Source: JAAXVZ01 sp964392465 (GTDB taxonomy: Archaea > Nanobdellota > Nanobdellia > Woesearchaeales > GW2011-AR15). Taken from it: a stretch of 38,336 bases of DNA. A model generated the notes under the pieces. It did no database searches, was not told the DNA's origin, and saw only the letters and a list, made by a program, of their open reading frames with translations. Both the position numbers and the translations under genes were made by a program. The DNA lies in contig CAYMPC010000005.1 in assembly GCA_964392465.1 (NCBI GenBank), positions 1 to 38,336 of the forward strand. The letters are read 5' to 3'. This document shows, piece after piece, positions 1-8,305 of the stretch (position 1 is the first letter of the stretch; each line of letters begins with the position of its first letter).

Positions 1-762
1 TCAAAAGCAAATCTCTCAGAAAAACCAATCTACCTTACAGATGAAAATTTTTTTATTTATTCTGAAAAAGAAATAAAACAGTTTGTTGCTTTTTACAATA
101 AATATATTAAACTTCCTCTAATATTGCAAGTTGATCCTAGATCTTCTAAATTCTTATTAAAGTTTCAATATCTCTCAAATTTAAAAAACAAATTAATTTT
201 GCACATAGGTCTTCAAACAGGTTCAGAGAAACTTAACTCTAAATGCTATAATAGGAGCTTGACCAATACTCAGATCATATTAAACCACAAAAAGATGTTA
301 TCTGTTTTAAAAAAGACCAAAAAAAATATCCAAATAGATTACTATATACTTTATGCTAACCCCTTAGAAACAAAAGAAGATATCATAAAAACAATAAATC
401 TTATTTTAAAATTAAAAGGGGCAAGATTATTGCTTAATAGTTACTCACCTATAAGATTTACTGTTCTTGGAGAAAAAACACTGCCTTATTATGACGGGAT
501 TTACAGTTTTTTTAACACAAAAAGCTCAATTTTTGAGAGGTATGGGTTTTATTATACTTTCTTATTTTTTATAGATATTATGAACCGAAATAATCTAAAT
601 AAATTACTACCTGCAACCTTTAAAAAAGCCTTTATAACAGAATTTTTTAATAACAGGCTATTTTCAAGGATTTATTGTTTTATTATTAAAACTAAAACAA
701 ATTTAACTTTTATGTATGCACAAAATAAACTAATACAAGAGATTAAGAAAAACCGAAAATGA
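1..762 (+). CDS. B12-binding-type radical SAM protein, C-terminal part (5' end outside window)
   Basis: The reading frame is open from base 1, so this is the 3' part of a gene that begins before the window; the first internal ATG at 124 is not the true start. The 253 visible residues align with the second half of the 493-residue radical SAM proteins at 759 and 5291. Shared features are a TDENFF segment (TDDNFF in the 5291 protein), an Ile/Val-Asp-Pro-Arg segment, a GLQTGSE motif typical of a radical SAM barrel strand, a NPLE(T/S) motif and a hydrophobic C-terminal segment rich in Phe/Tyr around MNRN. The CxxxCxxC cluster motif and any B12 domain lie outside the window. It overlaps the next gene by 4 nt (ATGA), so the two are probably co-transcribed and translationally coupled. 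Substrate unknown. Confidence 0.85.
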   Translation, partial: SKANLSEKPIYLTDENFFIYSEKEIKQFVAFYNKYIKLPLILQVDPRSSKFLLKFQYLSNLKNKLILHIGLQTGSEKLNSKCYNRSLTNTQIILNHKKMLSVLKKTKKNIQIDYYILYANPLETKEDIIKTINLILKLKGARLLLNSYSPIRFTVLGEKTLPYYDGIYSFFNTKSSIFERYGFYYTFLFFIDIMNRNNLNKLLPATFKKAFITEFFNNRLFSRIYCFIIKTKTNLTFMYAQNKLIQEIKKNRK

Positions 763-2240
763 AAAAAAAAGTATTGTTGATTGCATTTTATTATCCAAGC
801 TTACCTGGTATAAGATCTGTAGGTAAATTACTTAAAAAAAAATATGAAGTCAACTATTTATTTTTTATGGATGTTCCTCCTTTTCTAATATATTCAGAGG
901 GATGGATTCTTAAAAATTTCAAAAAGGAAAATTTTTTAGATTTTTGCACAAAATTTGATTATATCTTAATTACTTCGACTTCTGTTGATAAAAAATTTAC
1001 TTTTTACCTATCAGACCTTTTGAAAAAAAGCCTGCCTTCAATTAAGATAATAATAGGGGGTTCATTAGGTATAACAGAGCCAGAAGAATGCTTGAAGCAT
1101 TCAGATTTTGTATGTATCTGGAATTCCTATAAATTGTTGGATTTTTTAGATTTTTTAGAGGGTAAAACTTTAGAAAACAATATTTTAGTTAACTTTAGAG
1201 CAAGAGACAAAAAAATCAAGACAGCAATTCAATCGCCGCCCACCTATGACGAAATGCCACTTCCTGATTACTCAAGAAAAAACAATTTTTTTTATACAAA
1301 AAAACAGATTTTTAAATCAGAAAACTATGATTTTTCTTTTTTTTTCTGTGAAACTTCCCAAGGATGTGTTTATGATTGCTCTTTTTGTACACAATCTATA
1401 TACAGAAAAATAAAAAAAATTAATAACCTTTCTTTAGTACTCAAAAGCACACCCAAAAAACTCATATCTAGATTAATACACATAAAAAAGAACAATACGT
1501 TTGGATATGGGATCTTTATTTCAGATGATGATTTCTTTGTATATTCTAAAAATGAAATAAATCAATTTGTAAAGGGCTATAATAGATTTGTAGATTTGCC
1601 TTTGGTAATTCAAGCAGACATTAGGTCTCCTGGCTTTTTAAATAAATTTGAAGAATTATCATCTTTAAAAGCATATACAGAGCTTTATATAGGACTTCAA
1701 TCAGGATCAGAAGAATTTTGCCTACATGTTTATAATAGAAGGCAAAGTAATGAAAATTTTGTTTACTACCATAACCAAATGAAGGCTATTCTGAAAAATA
1801 AAAAAAATTTTAGAATTTGTTATCAGATAATTTATGCAAACCCTTTAGAATCAAAAGAAGATATTGTTAAAACAATTAACCTAATGTTAAAATTAGGAGG
1901 AGCAAAGTATAGACTTAATAGTTATTCTCCTATCCCAAATACAAACTTGGGAAATAGAATGAAAGGTTATTACTTAAACATTAATAATTTTTTGTATCCA
2001 GACATTGCAACATTTTTAAAAAATGGTTTTTATTACTTCTTTTTATTTTTTATAGATTTCATGAACAGAAACAGATTAGGCAGGTTTCTTCCAAAAGAGT
2101 TAAAGCCAAACCTTTTGACTGAATTTATGAATAACAAGTTTTTTTCTAGAATTTTTTATTATTATATAACAAAAAAGATAAAAAAAAATTTAGGGGCGGA
2201 TCAAAAAAAGGAAATAAATCAGATAAGAGCTAAAAAATAG
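759..2240 (+). CDS. B12-binding-type radical SAM protein
   Basis: This 493-residue protein has an N-terminal Rossmann-like half (about 1-145, beginning with a KKKVLLIAFYYP strand and containing an IIIGG strand) resembling cobalamin-binding domains of B12-dependent radical SAM enzymes, but without a DxHxxG base-off motif. A radical SAM core follows, with Cys203, Cys207 and Cys210 in CxxxCxxC order to hold the 4Fe-4S cluster. The GLQSGSE motif (about residue 312) and NPLES motif are conserved in the paralogues at 1 and 5291. The last 90 residues are hydrophobic and aromatic, with an FFIDFMNRN stretch shared by the whole group. Such proteins typically methylate or rearrange unactivated carbons. 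The start overlaps the preceding stop by 4 nt. The gene ends 5 nt from the convergent gene at 2246. Substrate unknown. Confidence 0.9.
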   Translation: MKKKVLLIAFYYPSLPGIRSVGKLLKKKYEVNYLFFMDVPPFLIYSEGWILKNFKKENFLDFCTKFDYILITSTSVDKKFTFYLSDLLKKSLPSIKIIIGGSLGITEPEECLKHSDFVCIWNSYKLLDFLDFLEGKTLENNILVNFRARDKKIKTAIQSPPTYDEMPLPDYSRKNNFFYTKKQIFKSENYDFSFFFCETSQGCVYDCSFCTQSIYRKIKKINNLSLVLKSTPKKLISRLIHIKKNNTFGYGIFISDDDFFVYSKNEINQFVKGYNRFVDLPLVIQADIRSPGFLNKFEELSSLKAYTELYIGLQSGSEEFCLHVYNRRQSNENFVYYHNQMKAILKNKKNFRICYQIIYANPLESKEDIVKTINLMLKLGGAKYRLNSYSPIPNTNLGNRMKGYYLNINNFLYPDIATFLKNGFYYFFLFFIDFMNRNRLGRFLPKELKPNLLTEFMNNKFFSRIFYYYITKKIKKNLGADQKKEINQIRAKK

Positions 2241-2245
2241 AGTGA

Positions 2246-3526
2246 TTAGTTGTTTTTTAATATGTTTAATTTTCCTCTCTTTTCAAAGCTAATATGTTCT
2301 TTCTTATGAATACTAATTTTATAACTTTTCCCTAATTTTTTTTTAACTTTTAGAATAATCTCTTCTTTTTTTGTTTCAGTAAAGTTCTCTTTTATAACAA
2401 CATTAATCTTAAAAGATTTTTCTTTTACTTCAAATGAAAATAAAAGTATAATATCAGAATAATCTATCATAATATCAATTATCTCTCCAATGTGGATATA
2501 TCCTTTTTTTATATTTAAAAAATAATTTTTTCTGCCTAAAATTCTATTTAGAGAATTACCTTTCAAATCTATAATATCTTCAGTATTATATCTTATTAAA
2601 GGCATGAAAAAATTTGAAAATGAAGTTATAACAGCATTTCCTAAATTTTTGTATTCTTTAAATCTAGGATTTTCAATGCACTCAAGATAAGAATTATCAA
2701 AATTATCTTTGTAACCTTCCTCTTCATTTTGCTGGTATGCTACAATGTTAAATTCAGTTAAGCCATAATTGTCAGTAATAGGGCACGAAAAAATTTCTCT
2801 AAAAAAATCTCTCATTTTTGGAGTAGAGATTTCTCCTGTTAAGAATATTCTCTTTATATTTAAGCTTCTTAGTAAGTCTTTTCCATAATAATTTGCAAAT
2901 TCAAATAATTTGAAAGGAAAATAATAGAGATATTGAACTTTATTCTTTTTAATTAAATCCATTTGTTTATCAGGAGTATAAGTAGGTAAAATAAGGATTT
3001 TTTTGCTAAGATTAAATCTATTAAAAGAGCTATTCTTCTCTTCTTTAAACCAATAAAATCCCAATCTGTCAAAAACATTATAACCTTGATTCATTAAGGA
3101 TCTTATAAATATACAATTATTATAATCCTGTGCCTCCTCATCTAGATAAACAAAGAATCTTTCATTAGTTGTTCCGCTGGTTGATAATATTTTATAGTCT
3201 TTTAGGTTTTTTTTTGGGATATAATCTTTATAATTTGAAAGTATTAATTTTTTGTTTATAATCGGTATTTTTTTTATATCTTCTATATCTTTTAAACTAG
3301 TTGGATCAAATCTTTTTGAATCATATAGTTTTTTATAAAAAGTATTGTTTTTATAAGCATAATTGACAATATTTTTTAAGAAGAAGAGAGTTAATTTTTT
3401 TTTATTTTGTTCATCATACTTGTCTTGCAAAAAGGTTCTATATAAATAATAAACTTCTCTTAATAACATATATTTGATTATATTTACGTAATTTAAAAAC
3501 CTTTTTGTATAGTTGTTCTTGAGCAA
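2246..3526 (-). CDS. PaaK/CapK-like adenylate-forming enzyme
   Basis: This 426-residue protein resembles the phenylacetate-CoA ligase/CapK (COG1541) branch of AMP-forming enzymes. Visible motifs are the STSGTTNERF nucleotide-binding loop (about 115-125), a DNYGLTEF motif that usually contacts the adenylate, a YNTEDII segment in place of the usual TGD motif, and a GRKNYF motif at the hinge to the C-terminal domain. Family members activate carboxylic acids as acyl-adenylates and pass them to CoA, an amine or another acceptor; the acid here is unknown. It is transcribed convergently to the radical SAM gene at 759 and divergently from the one at 3576, with only about 50 bp of divergent promoter. 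Placement inside the radical SAM block suggests that it supplies or uses an activated acid in the same pathway, which is inference. Confidence 0.75.
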   Translation of the reverse strand: MLKNNYTKRFLNYVNIIKYMLLREVYYLYRTFLQDKYDEQNKKKLTLFFLKNIVNYAYKNNTFYKKLYDSKRFDPTSLKDIEDIKKIPIINKKLILSNYKDYIPKKNLKDYKILSTSGTTNERFFVYLDEEAQDYNNCIFIRSLMNQGYNVFDRLGFYWFKEEKNSSFNRFNLSKKILILPTYTPDKQMDLIKKNKVQYLYYFPFKLFEFANYYGKDLLRSLNIKRIFLTGEISTPKMRDFFREIFSCPITDNYGLTEFNIVAYQQNEEEGYKDNFDNSYLECIENPRFKEYKNLGNAVITSFSNFFMPLIRYNTEDIIDLKGNSLNRILGRKNYFLNIKKGYIHIGEIIDIMIDYSDIILLFSFEVKEKSFKINVVIKENFTETKKEEIILKVKKKLGKSYKISIHKKEHISFEKRGKLNILKNN

Positions 3527-3575
3527 ACCCCCTAGAGTAAATAAACTTATAAGTTCCTTTTTCTTTTCTTTTCTT

Positions 3576-5033
3576 ATGGAAGTTATGTTTGTTAATTATG
3601 GAAAGCCTGGGGATTGTAAACTAGACAGCAGGAGGGGCCTAGGGATATCTTACCTTGTTTCTTTTTTGAAATCAAAACTAAATCTTAATATTAGTTATTT
3701 TGATTTCATTTTTCCAGCAAAACAAACAGACACTTACAAAGATATCGAAAAAAGGGTTTTAACTTATATTTCAAATAATAAACCTTCCTATGCTTGCTTT
3801 TCTTTTTTCTATGAGGATTTTGATCTTCTTAATTCCTTTATTATTCAATTAAAAAATATTTCTTTTAATACAAAAATTGTTGTTGGTGGGATACTTTCTT
3901 CTAGTTATCCAAAAGAAATATTAGAGAAGGGAGCCTTTATTGACTACATTATTATAGGAGAGGCAGAGCTTCCTTTGTATAACCTTTTTTCAGGCAAACA
4001 ACTAAATAAGATTAAAGGAATAGCATATAGATCAAAAAAAAAAACAATCATTAATTCATCCTCTTATTTTATTGATTTGGATACTCTTCCCTTTCCAGAT
4101 AGAGATATTTTAGATAATAAATTCAATCTAGAAATACAAAACGAATACTTTGGAAAAAGAAAATTTTTAAATATACTTGGGAGTAGAGGTTGTAATGCAA
4201 GATGTAATTTTTGTTCACATCCTTTTTCAAATAATCTCTATAGACAAAGATCTTCAAAAAATATAATAGAAGAACTAGTATATTTAGTTAAAAAATATAA
4301 TATAAGAAATTTTATTTTTAATGATATTAACTTTGATTGTAGTAAGAGAAGACTTTCAGAGCTTTGTCTTGGTATATTAAAGAGAAAAGAACTTAATAAA
4401 ATAAGGTGGACAATAGAGACAAGGGCTCAGGATTTTGATATGGATTCTTTAGTTCTCTTAAAAAAGGCCGGATGCTATAAACTCTCTATTGGCATTGAAT
4501 CTGGGTCAGAAAAGTTGTTAAAATCTATGAAAAAAGGAACAAATTTGTCTCTTTACAGAAGATGCTGTCATTTAATAAAAAAAGCAGGTATAAAACTTGA
4601 AATTTTAGTAATGTATGGTTATATTGGAGAAACTTCGGGAGATAGCGATAAAACAATTAATTTAATTAAAGAGATTAAACCAGACACAATTCATCTTACA
4701 AGATTTATGCCTCTTATTGGAACACGGGACTATATTTTTCTAGTCAAAACTAAAAAAATTGAATTCTTTAAAAACACAAAGCTTTCTAGTAAAGATTATA
4801 TTGATAAAATTAATAACTTAAACTATACTCTAATGTCAGATTCAGAGTTTATAAAAAAAAAGCAGGAATTAGAAGAAGTATGTAAACCCTTTCAATTTTG
4901 GTTTGTCTTTGATAACCTAAGTTTTTTTGAAAAGATTATGTTTTTATTAAAAAAGGAAAACCTAAAAAAAACATATAATTATTTTATTAAAAATCCAAGT
5001 TATTTATTTCACATTCTATTTAATCCTAGATAA
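3576..5033 (+). CDS. B12-binding domain radical SAM protein (distinct subfamily)
   Basis: The protein is 485 residues from the ATG at 3576. An upstream in-frame ATG at 3513 would add 21 residues with no domain and overlap the divergent gene, so 3576 (MEVMFVNYGKP) is preferred; it begins directly on the first strand of a B12-binding fold. That domain covers about 1-130 and includes a VVGGIL strand and an IIIGEAE motif, both typical of cobalamin-binding radical SAM enzymes. The radical SAM core carries Cys206, Cys210 and Cys213 (GCNARCNFC), followed by a GIESGSE motif. It lacks the aromatic C-terminal tail of the other four radical SAM proteins and is only distantly related to them. The reaction is unknown. 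It sits between the adenylate-forming enzyme and the zinc-ribbon/radical SAM pair. Confidence 0.88.
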   Translation: MEVMFVNYGKPGDCKLDSRRGLGISYLVSFLKSKLNLNISYFDFIFPAKQTDTYKDIEKRVLTYISNNKPSYACFSFFYEDFDLLNSFIIQLKNISFNTKIVVGGILSSSYPKEILEKGAFIDYIIIGEAELPLYNLFSGKQLNKIKGIAYRSKKKTIINSSSYFIDLDTLPFPDRDILDNKFNLEIQNEYFGKRKFLNILGSRGCNARCNFCSHPFSNNLYRQRSSKNIIEELVYLVKKYNIRNFIFNDINFDCSKRRLSELCLGILKRKELNKIRWTIETRAQDFDMDSLVLLKKAGCYKLSIGIESGSEKLLKSMKKGTNLSLYRRCCHLIKKAGIKLEILVMYGYIGETSGDSDKTINLIKEIKPDTIHLTRFMPLIGTRDYIFLVKTKKIEFFKNTKLSSKDYIDKINNLNYTLMSDSEFIKKKQELEEVCKPFQFWFVFDNLSFFEKIMFLLKKENLKKTYNYFIKNPSYLFHILFNPR

Positions 5034-5080
5034 CTTTTCTTAATCTTATTTTTAGCTATGCATTAAAAAGCAGAGCAAAG

Positions 5081-5090
5081 TATAAAAATA
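5081..5090 (+). promoter_or_regulatory. TATA-like box for the zinc-ribbon gene at 5112
   Basis: TATAAAAATA is centred about 27 nt before the ATG at 5112, the spacing expected for a leaderless archaeal transcript. The promoter lies just upstream of the duplicated block and is not shared with the copy at 8127. Confidence 0.45.
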
Positions 5091-5111
5091 GAAAGAAGAT
5101 TATTCTTGTTA

Positions 5112-5273
5112 ATGCCAAGATGTTCTGTCTGTGGAAACAAAATTGAAGTAACTTTTTTAAATAAATTATTAGGTACGATTATAAAAGATAAAAAGGGAAA
5201 ACAACATATGATTTGTTTTGAATGTCAAAAAAAGTTTCATAACAAAGAGATTCTTTTATCTAAGCTCAGATAA
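5112..5273 (+). CDS. small C4 zinc-ribbon protein (copy A)
   Basis: This is a 53-residue ORF with two zinc knuckles: Cys4-x2-Cys7 near the N terminus and Cys35-x2-Cys38 near the C terminus, separated by a basic segment. The spacing is that of a small treble-clef or zinc-ribbon protein. It lies 17 bp before the radical SAM gene at 5291, so the two probably form one transcript. Two related copies are nearby: 8127 (identical from residue 10, but the first Cys is Arg) and 10059 (diverged and frameshifted). Repeated linkage to this region suggests a role with the radical SAM gene or in nucleic-acid binding; neither is shown. The ORF is real because a diverged homologue at 10059 preserves both Cys pairs. 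Confidence 0.75.
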   Translation: MPRCSVCGNKIEVTFLNKLLGTIIKDKKGKQHMICFECQKKFHNKEILLSKLR

Positions 5274-6844
5274 ATCAGCTGTGTTTTCCAATGTTTATAA
5301 AAATGAAAAAAAAGAAAGTCCTGCTAATTACATACAACTCTCCGATGCATATACCTTTAAGAGTAATAGCTAGCATAATAAAAGAAAGATATGATATTAG
5401 TTATCTTTTTATTTTTGATATGATCTATATGTTTTTTAGAGATAAAAAACTTCACAAAACAAATTATTCTATTGAGCAAATTTTGGATTTTTGTAAAGAT
5501 TTTGACTATATTTTGATATCAACAAACGCATATGATAAAGACTTAACCTTTTACTTGACTGATCTTCTAAAAATCAAATATCCGCAAAAAAAAATTATTT
5601 TAGGAGGGCCACACGCAATCTTTAATCCAGATGAATGTTTGAAACATGTTGATTATGTCTGTGTATGGGAGGGGTACAATATAAATGATTTATTTGACTA
5701 TATCGAAGGGAAATATAAAAAAAAAATACTTTTTAATTTTAGAGTTAAAGGAAAAATAAAAACAGAGTTAAAGACCCTGAAAAGTTTAGATATGTTGCCT
5801 ATTTTAGATTATGAATTAAGTACAAATTACTTTTTCTTAAAAAACAAGATAATAGGCCCTCAAAAATACCTTCCAACTTTAGTATGGTATGAGACATCAA
5901 GAGGCTGTATGTTTAGCTGTTCCTATTGCAGTAACTTTAAACTAAACTTAATAAAGAAAAAAAATTATTTACCTCTTTTAACTTTTAGTTCTGCAAAAAA
6001 GGTAATAAATGATCTGAAAAAACTTCTTGAAATAAATAAATATCTAAGAGAAATTAATTTTACAGACGATAATTTTTTTTTCCATAGCAAAGAGTTTCTA
6101 TCTCAATTTGTAAAGGGCTATAATAAATATATAAATAAACCTCTTGTTTTTCAAATAGATCCCAGGGCAAAAGATATACAAGCCAAATTAAAGATAATAA
6201 TGAATGTTAAAGCAAATTTGGTTATTATGACAGGCATTCAATCAGGTTCAAAAAAATTTAATAAACAAGTATATAATAGATCTCATGATTATCAAAAATT
6301 AATAGAGTTAAACAATTATTTGATTAGCACATCTAAAAAAAACTTTTTGAATATGTATTATATGATTCAAGGAAACCCTTTAGAATCAAGAAAAGATGTT
6401 CTTGAAACAATCAATTTCATGTTGCAATTAAAAAACGCGGTTTTTATCATACCTTTTTACACACCTATACCTAATACCCCCTTAGGTGATAAACTAGAAA
6501 AAGAGTATAATGATTTGAATACTTTTGCGTCTCTTCCATTTAATATCTTTAAAAAACATGCTTTTTACTATTTTTATTCAATGATAATTAGCAGATTCAA
6601 TTACATTGGGTTGGGATTTTTATTACCTAAAAAATTTTCACAGACGTTTTTTACGGAGTTTTTAAATAATGCTTTTTTTGCTAGGTTATATTATCTTTAT
6701 ATCAATATACACAATTATTTAATTATAAAACAATTGAGTAATAGTATAATTTTATCCATTAAAAATAAATAACCTCTGGTAAATTTTTATTTTTTTATAA
6801 ACCAAATCTATTTGAGTAATTAATTATTGTTAATTTTCTTTTTT
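5139..6844 (+). repeat. 1,706-bp direct repeat, copy A
   Basis: This segment recurs at 8154-9859 with a constant offset of 3,015 bp; every stretch I compared was identical and the encoded radical SAM proteins are identical. It starts inside the zinc-ribbon gene, covers the whole radical SAM gene and ends 50 bp inside the 3' end of the minus-strand methylthiotransferase gene, in a run of T. No terminal inverted repeat, target-site duplication or transposase is visible. Confidence 0.93.
5291..6772 (+). CDS. B12-binding-type radical SAM protein (duplicated copy A)
   Basis: This 493-residue protein is in the same family as the genes at 1 and 759, and identical to the one at 8306. Residues 1-140 form a Rossmann-like half containing an IILGGPH strand; Cys206, Cys210 and Cys213 (GCMFSCSYC) bind the 4Fe-4S cluster. 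GIQSGS and NPLES motifs follow, and a hydrophobic aromatic C-terminal region may bind a lipid or sit at a membrane. The ORF begins MFIKMKKKKVLL; the second Met (5303) aligns better with the paralogue at 759 and is an equally good start. The zinc-ribbon stop is 17 bp upstream, implying co-transcription. It ends 22 bp from the convergent methylthiotransferase gene. The substrate cannot be read from the sequence. Confidence 0.9.
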   Translation: MFIKMKKKKVLLITYNSPMHIPLRVIASIIKERYDISYLFIFDMIYMFFRDKKLHKTNYSIEQILDFCKDFDYILISTNAYDKDLTFYLTDLLKIKYPQKKIILGGPHAIFNPDECLKHVDYVCVWEGYNINDLFDYIEGKYKKKILFNFRVKGKIKTELKTLKSLDMLPILDYELSTNYFFLKNKIIGPQKYLPTLVWYETSRGCMFSCSYCSNFKLNLIKKKNYLPLLTFSSAKKVINDLKKLLEINKYLREINFTDDNFFFHSKEFLSQFVKGYNKYINKPLVFQIDPRAKDIQAKLKIIMNVKANLVIMTGIQSGSKKFNKQVYNRSHDYQKLIELNNYLISTSKKNFLNMYYMIQGNPLESRKDVLETINFMLQLKNAVFIIPFYTPIPNTPLGDKLEKEYNDLNTFASLPFNIFKKHAFYYFYSMIISRFNYIGLGFLLPKKFSQTFFTEFLNNAFFARLYYLYINIHNYLIIKQLSNSIILSIKNK

Positions 6845-8060
6845 CTTTTTTCATCTCTTTTTTAAGCTTTTTTATCCTTTCTCTTATAACTCTCCAAGAA
6901 ACTTTCGGAAATAAAAGAGTAGAAGTAGTGTTTGGCTTTTCATTATATATCCATACGCGAATGTCTTTTAAATCTGCTTTTCTGATAAACTCAATTGTTT
7001 TATCAAAATCCTTATCTTCTTCAGTTGGAAATCCAATCATTATTGACCCACTAAGATTGATGTTAGGAAGCTCATTTTTAAAATATAAAATAAAATCTTT
7101 TAATTCCTCCAATGAATAATTAGCTCTTTTCATTTTCTTTAGTACTTCTTTACTTCCGGATTGTATTGAAATCTCTATTTCTAATACCTTGTTAGGATTT
7201 TCTTTTAATAATTTAATTAATTCGTTTCTATTTTTTAAAAGCTCTTTTGGAGAAAAAGAAGAAGTAAATCCGATTGTGTAATCTCCTTTGTATTTGAAAA
7301 TAGTAAATAAAAGGTTAGTAAGAGAAGTATGGATATCTCTTCCATATGAAGCAATGTCCTTGTGCAAAAGATAGAATTCAGTATATCCTTTTTCAATACC
7401 TTTTTTGAATTTTGCATTAATCTCTTTAATAGTTCTGCTTTTTGTATTTCCATGAACTCTTTTAATAGCACAATAAGAACAGGAATAACTACATCCGGTT
7501 CCAGTTACAATATAATACTTTTTTTGATTACCTTTTGCCTTTTTTTTAGTTATTTTATTGCCTAATTTAGAGCTTGCATACCTTATAATTTCAGGAAGTT
7601 GTGGGAATATCTCAAAAACAGCAAAAGGCGAATTAATATCAAGAAAGGTTTTTATTTTTTGAAAACTAAAAGAAGGAGATATAATATTATTCTCTTCAAT
7701 AACTTCCTTTTTTTTTAATTTAAGAATATTATTGACTTCATCAAGTTTTAAGGGATGAATTGTTGGTCCATTAAAAATTTCCTTAAGTTTTTTAGGATTT
7801 ATGATAGGCAAACAGCCAGTAACTATTAATTTACTGTTTTTTTTCCTAATATTATTTATTCTTTCAATATTTTTTATGCTCTTTTTTTCATTAAAATTTA
7901 CATGTGCACAAGTAGAAACAAGGATGATATCTGCGTCTTTTACTTTATCTGTCTTAAAATGCCCGTTTTTAATAAGATGTGTGCTTAATGTTTTTGAATC
8001 AACTTTCCTTTCTGAACAGCCATAATCAAGAATAAAAAAAGATTCCTTCTTTCTCTGCAT
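6795..8060 (-). CDS. MiaB/e-MTaB-type methylthiotransferase
   Basis: This 421-residue protein has the two-cluster layout of radical SAM methylthiotransferases. Cys15, Cys51 and Cys83 in an N-terminal UPF0004-like domain would hold the auxiliary cluster, and Cys190, Cys194 and Cys197 (GCSYSCSYC) the SAM cluster. An ISIQSGS motif and an IMIGFPTE motif follow. In archaea this family usually makes the 2-methylthio group of ms2t6A37 in tRNAs. Two oddities are a long Lys-rich linker (about 110-180) between the domains and no clear C-terminal TRAM domain: the protein ends in a basic helix and a short NYSNRFGL tail. It may be a paralogue with another substrate. It is flanked on both sides by the duplicated radical SAM block and shares a divergent promoter region with the zinc-ribbon gene at 8127. 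Confidence 0.82.
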   Translation of the reverse strand: MQRKKESFFILDYGCSERKVDSKTLSTHLIKNGHFKTDKVKDADIILVSTCAHVNFNEKKSIKNIERINNIRKKNSKLIVTGCLPIINPKKLKEIFNGPTIHPLKLDEVNNILKLKKKEVIEENNIISPSFSFQKIKTFLDINSPFAVFEIFPQLPEIIRYASSKLGNKITKKKAKGNQKKYYIVTGTGCSYSCSYCAIKRVHGNTKSRTIKEINAKFKKGIEKGYTEFYLLHKDIASYGRDIHTSLTNLLFTIFKYKGDYTIGFTSSFSPKELLKNRNELIKLLKENPNKVLEIEISIQSGSKEVLKKMKRANYSLEELKDFILYFKNELPNINLSGSIMIGFPTEEDKDFDKTIEFIRKADLKDIRVWIYNEKPNTTSTLLFPKVSWRVIRERIKKLKKEMKKEKRKLTIINYSNRFGL

Positions 8061-8082
8061 TTATCTTAATAAATTATAAACC

Positions 8083-8096
8083 TTTAAATAATTATA
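8083..8096. promoter_or_regulatory. shared A+T-rich TATA region between divergent genes
   Basis: The segment TTTAAATAATTATA is about 27 nt from the minus-strand methylthiotransferase ATG (8060) and about 25 nt from a plus-strand ATG at 8112. It could therefore serve as TATA box in both directions. If so, the zinc-ribbon copy B transcript would start at 8112 rather than 8127. Confidence 0.35.
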
Positions 8097-8126
8097 TCTA
8101 CTTTTATCTATATGCTTTTTATTAAA

Positions 8127-8288
8127 ATGGTAAAGCGTTCAAAATGTGGCAATAAAATTGAAGTAACTTTTTTAAATAAATTATTAGGTACGATTATAAA
8201 AGATAAAAAGGGAAAACAACATATGATTTGTTTTGAATGTCAAAAAAAGTTTCATAACAAAGAGATTCTTTTATCTAAGCTCAGATAA
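8127..8288 (+). CDS. small zinc-ribbon protein (copy B, first Cys lost)
   Basis: This is a 53-residue ORF, identical to copy A at 5112 from residue 10 onward because it lies in the 1.7-kb duplication. The N-terminal residues lie outside the identical repeat and differ: Cys4 is replaced by Arg while Cys7 remains, so the first zinc knuckle is incomplete. An in-frame ATG at 8112 would add five residues and fits a leaderless start, but does not restore the Cys. Either the protein has lost zinc binding or the new 5' end was supplied by another sequence when the duplication landed. It lies 17 bp upstream of the radical SAM gene at 8306. Confidence 0.6.
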   Translation: MVKRSKCGNKIEVTFLNKLLGTIIKDKKGKQHMICFECQKKFHNKEILLSKLR

Positions 8289-8305
8289 ATCAGCTGTGTT
8301 TTCCA

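Noticed and set aside
6928..7565. Open frames opposite the methylthiotransferase gene
   Set aside because: They lie fully antisense to a gene with clear motifs and have no start signals or family features.
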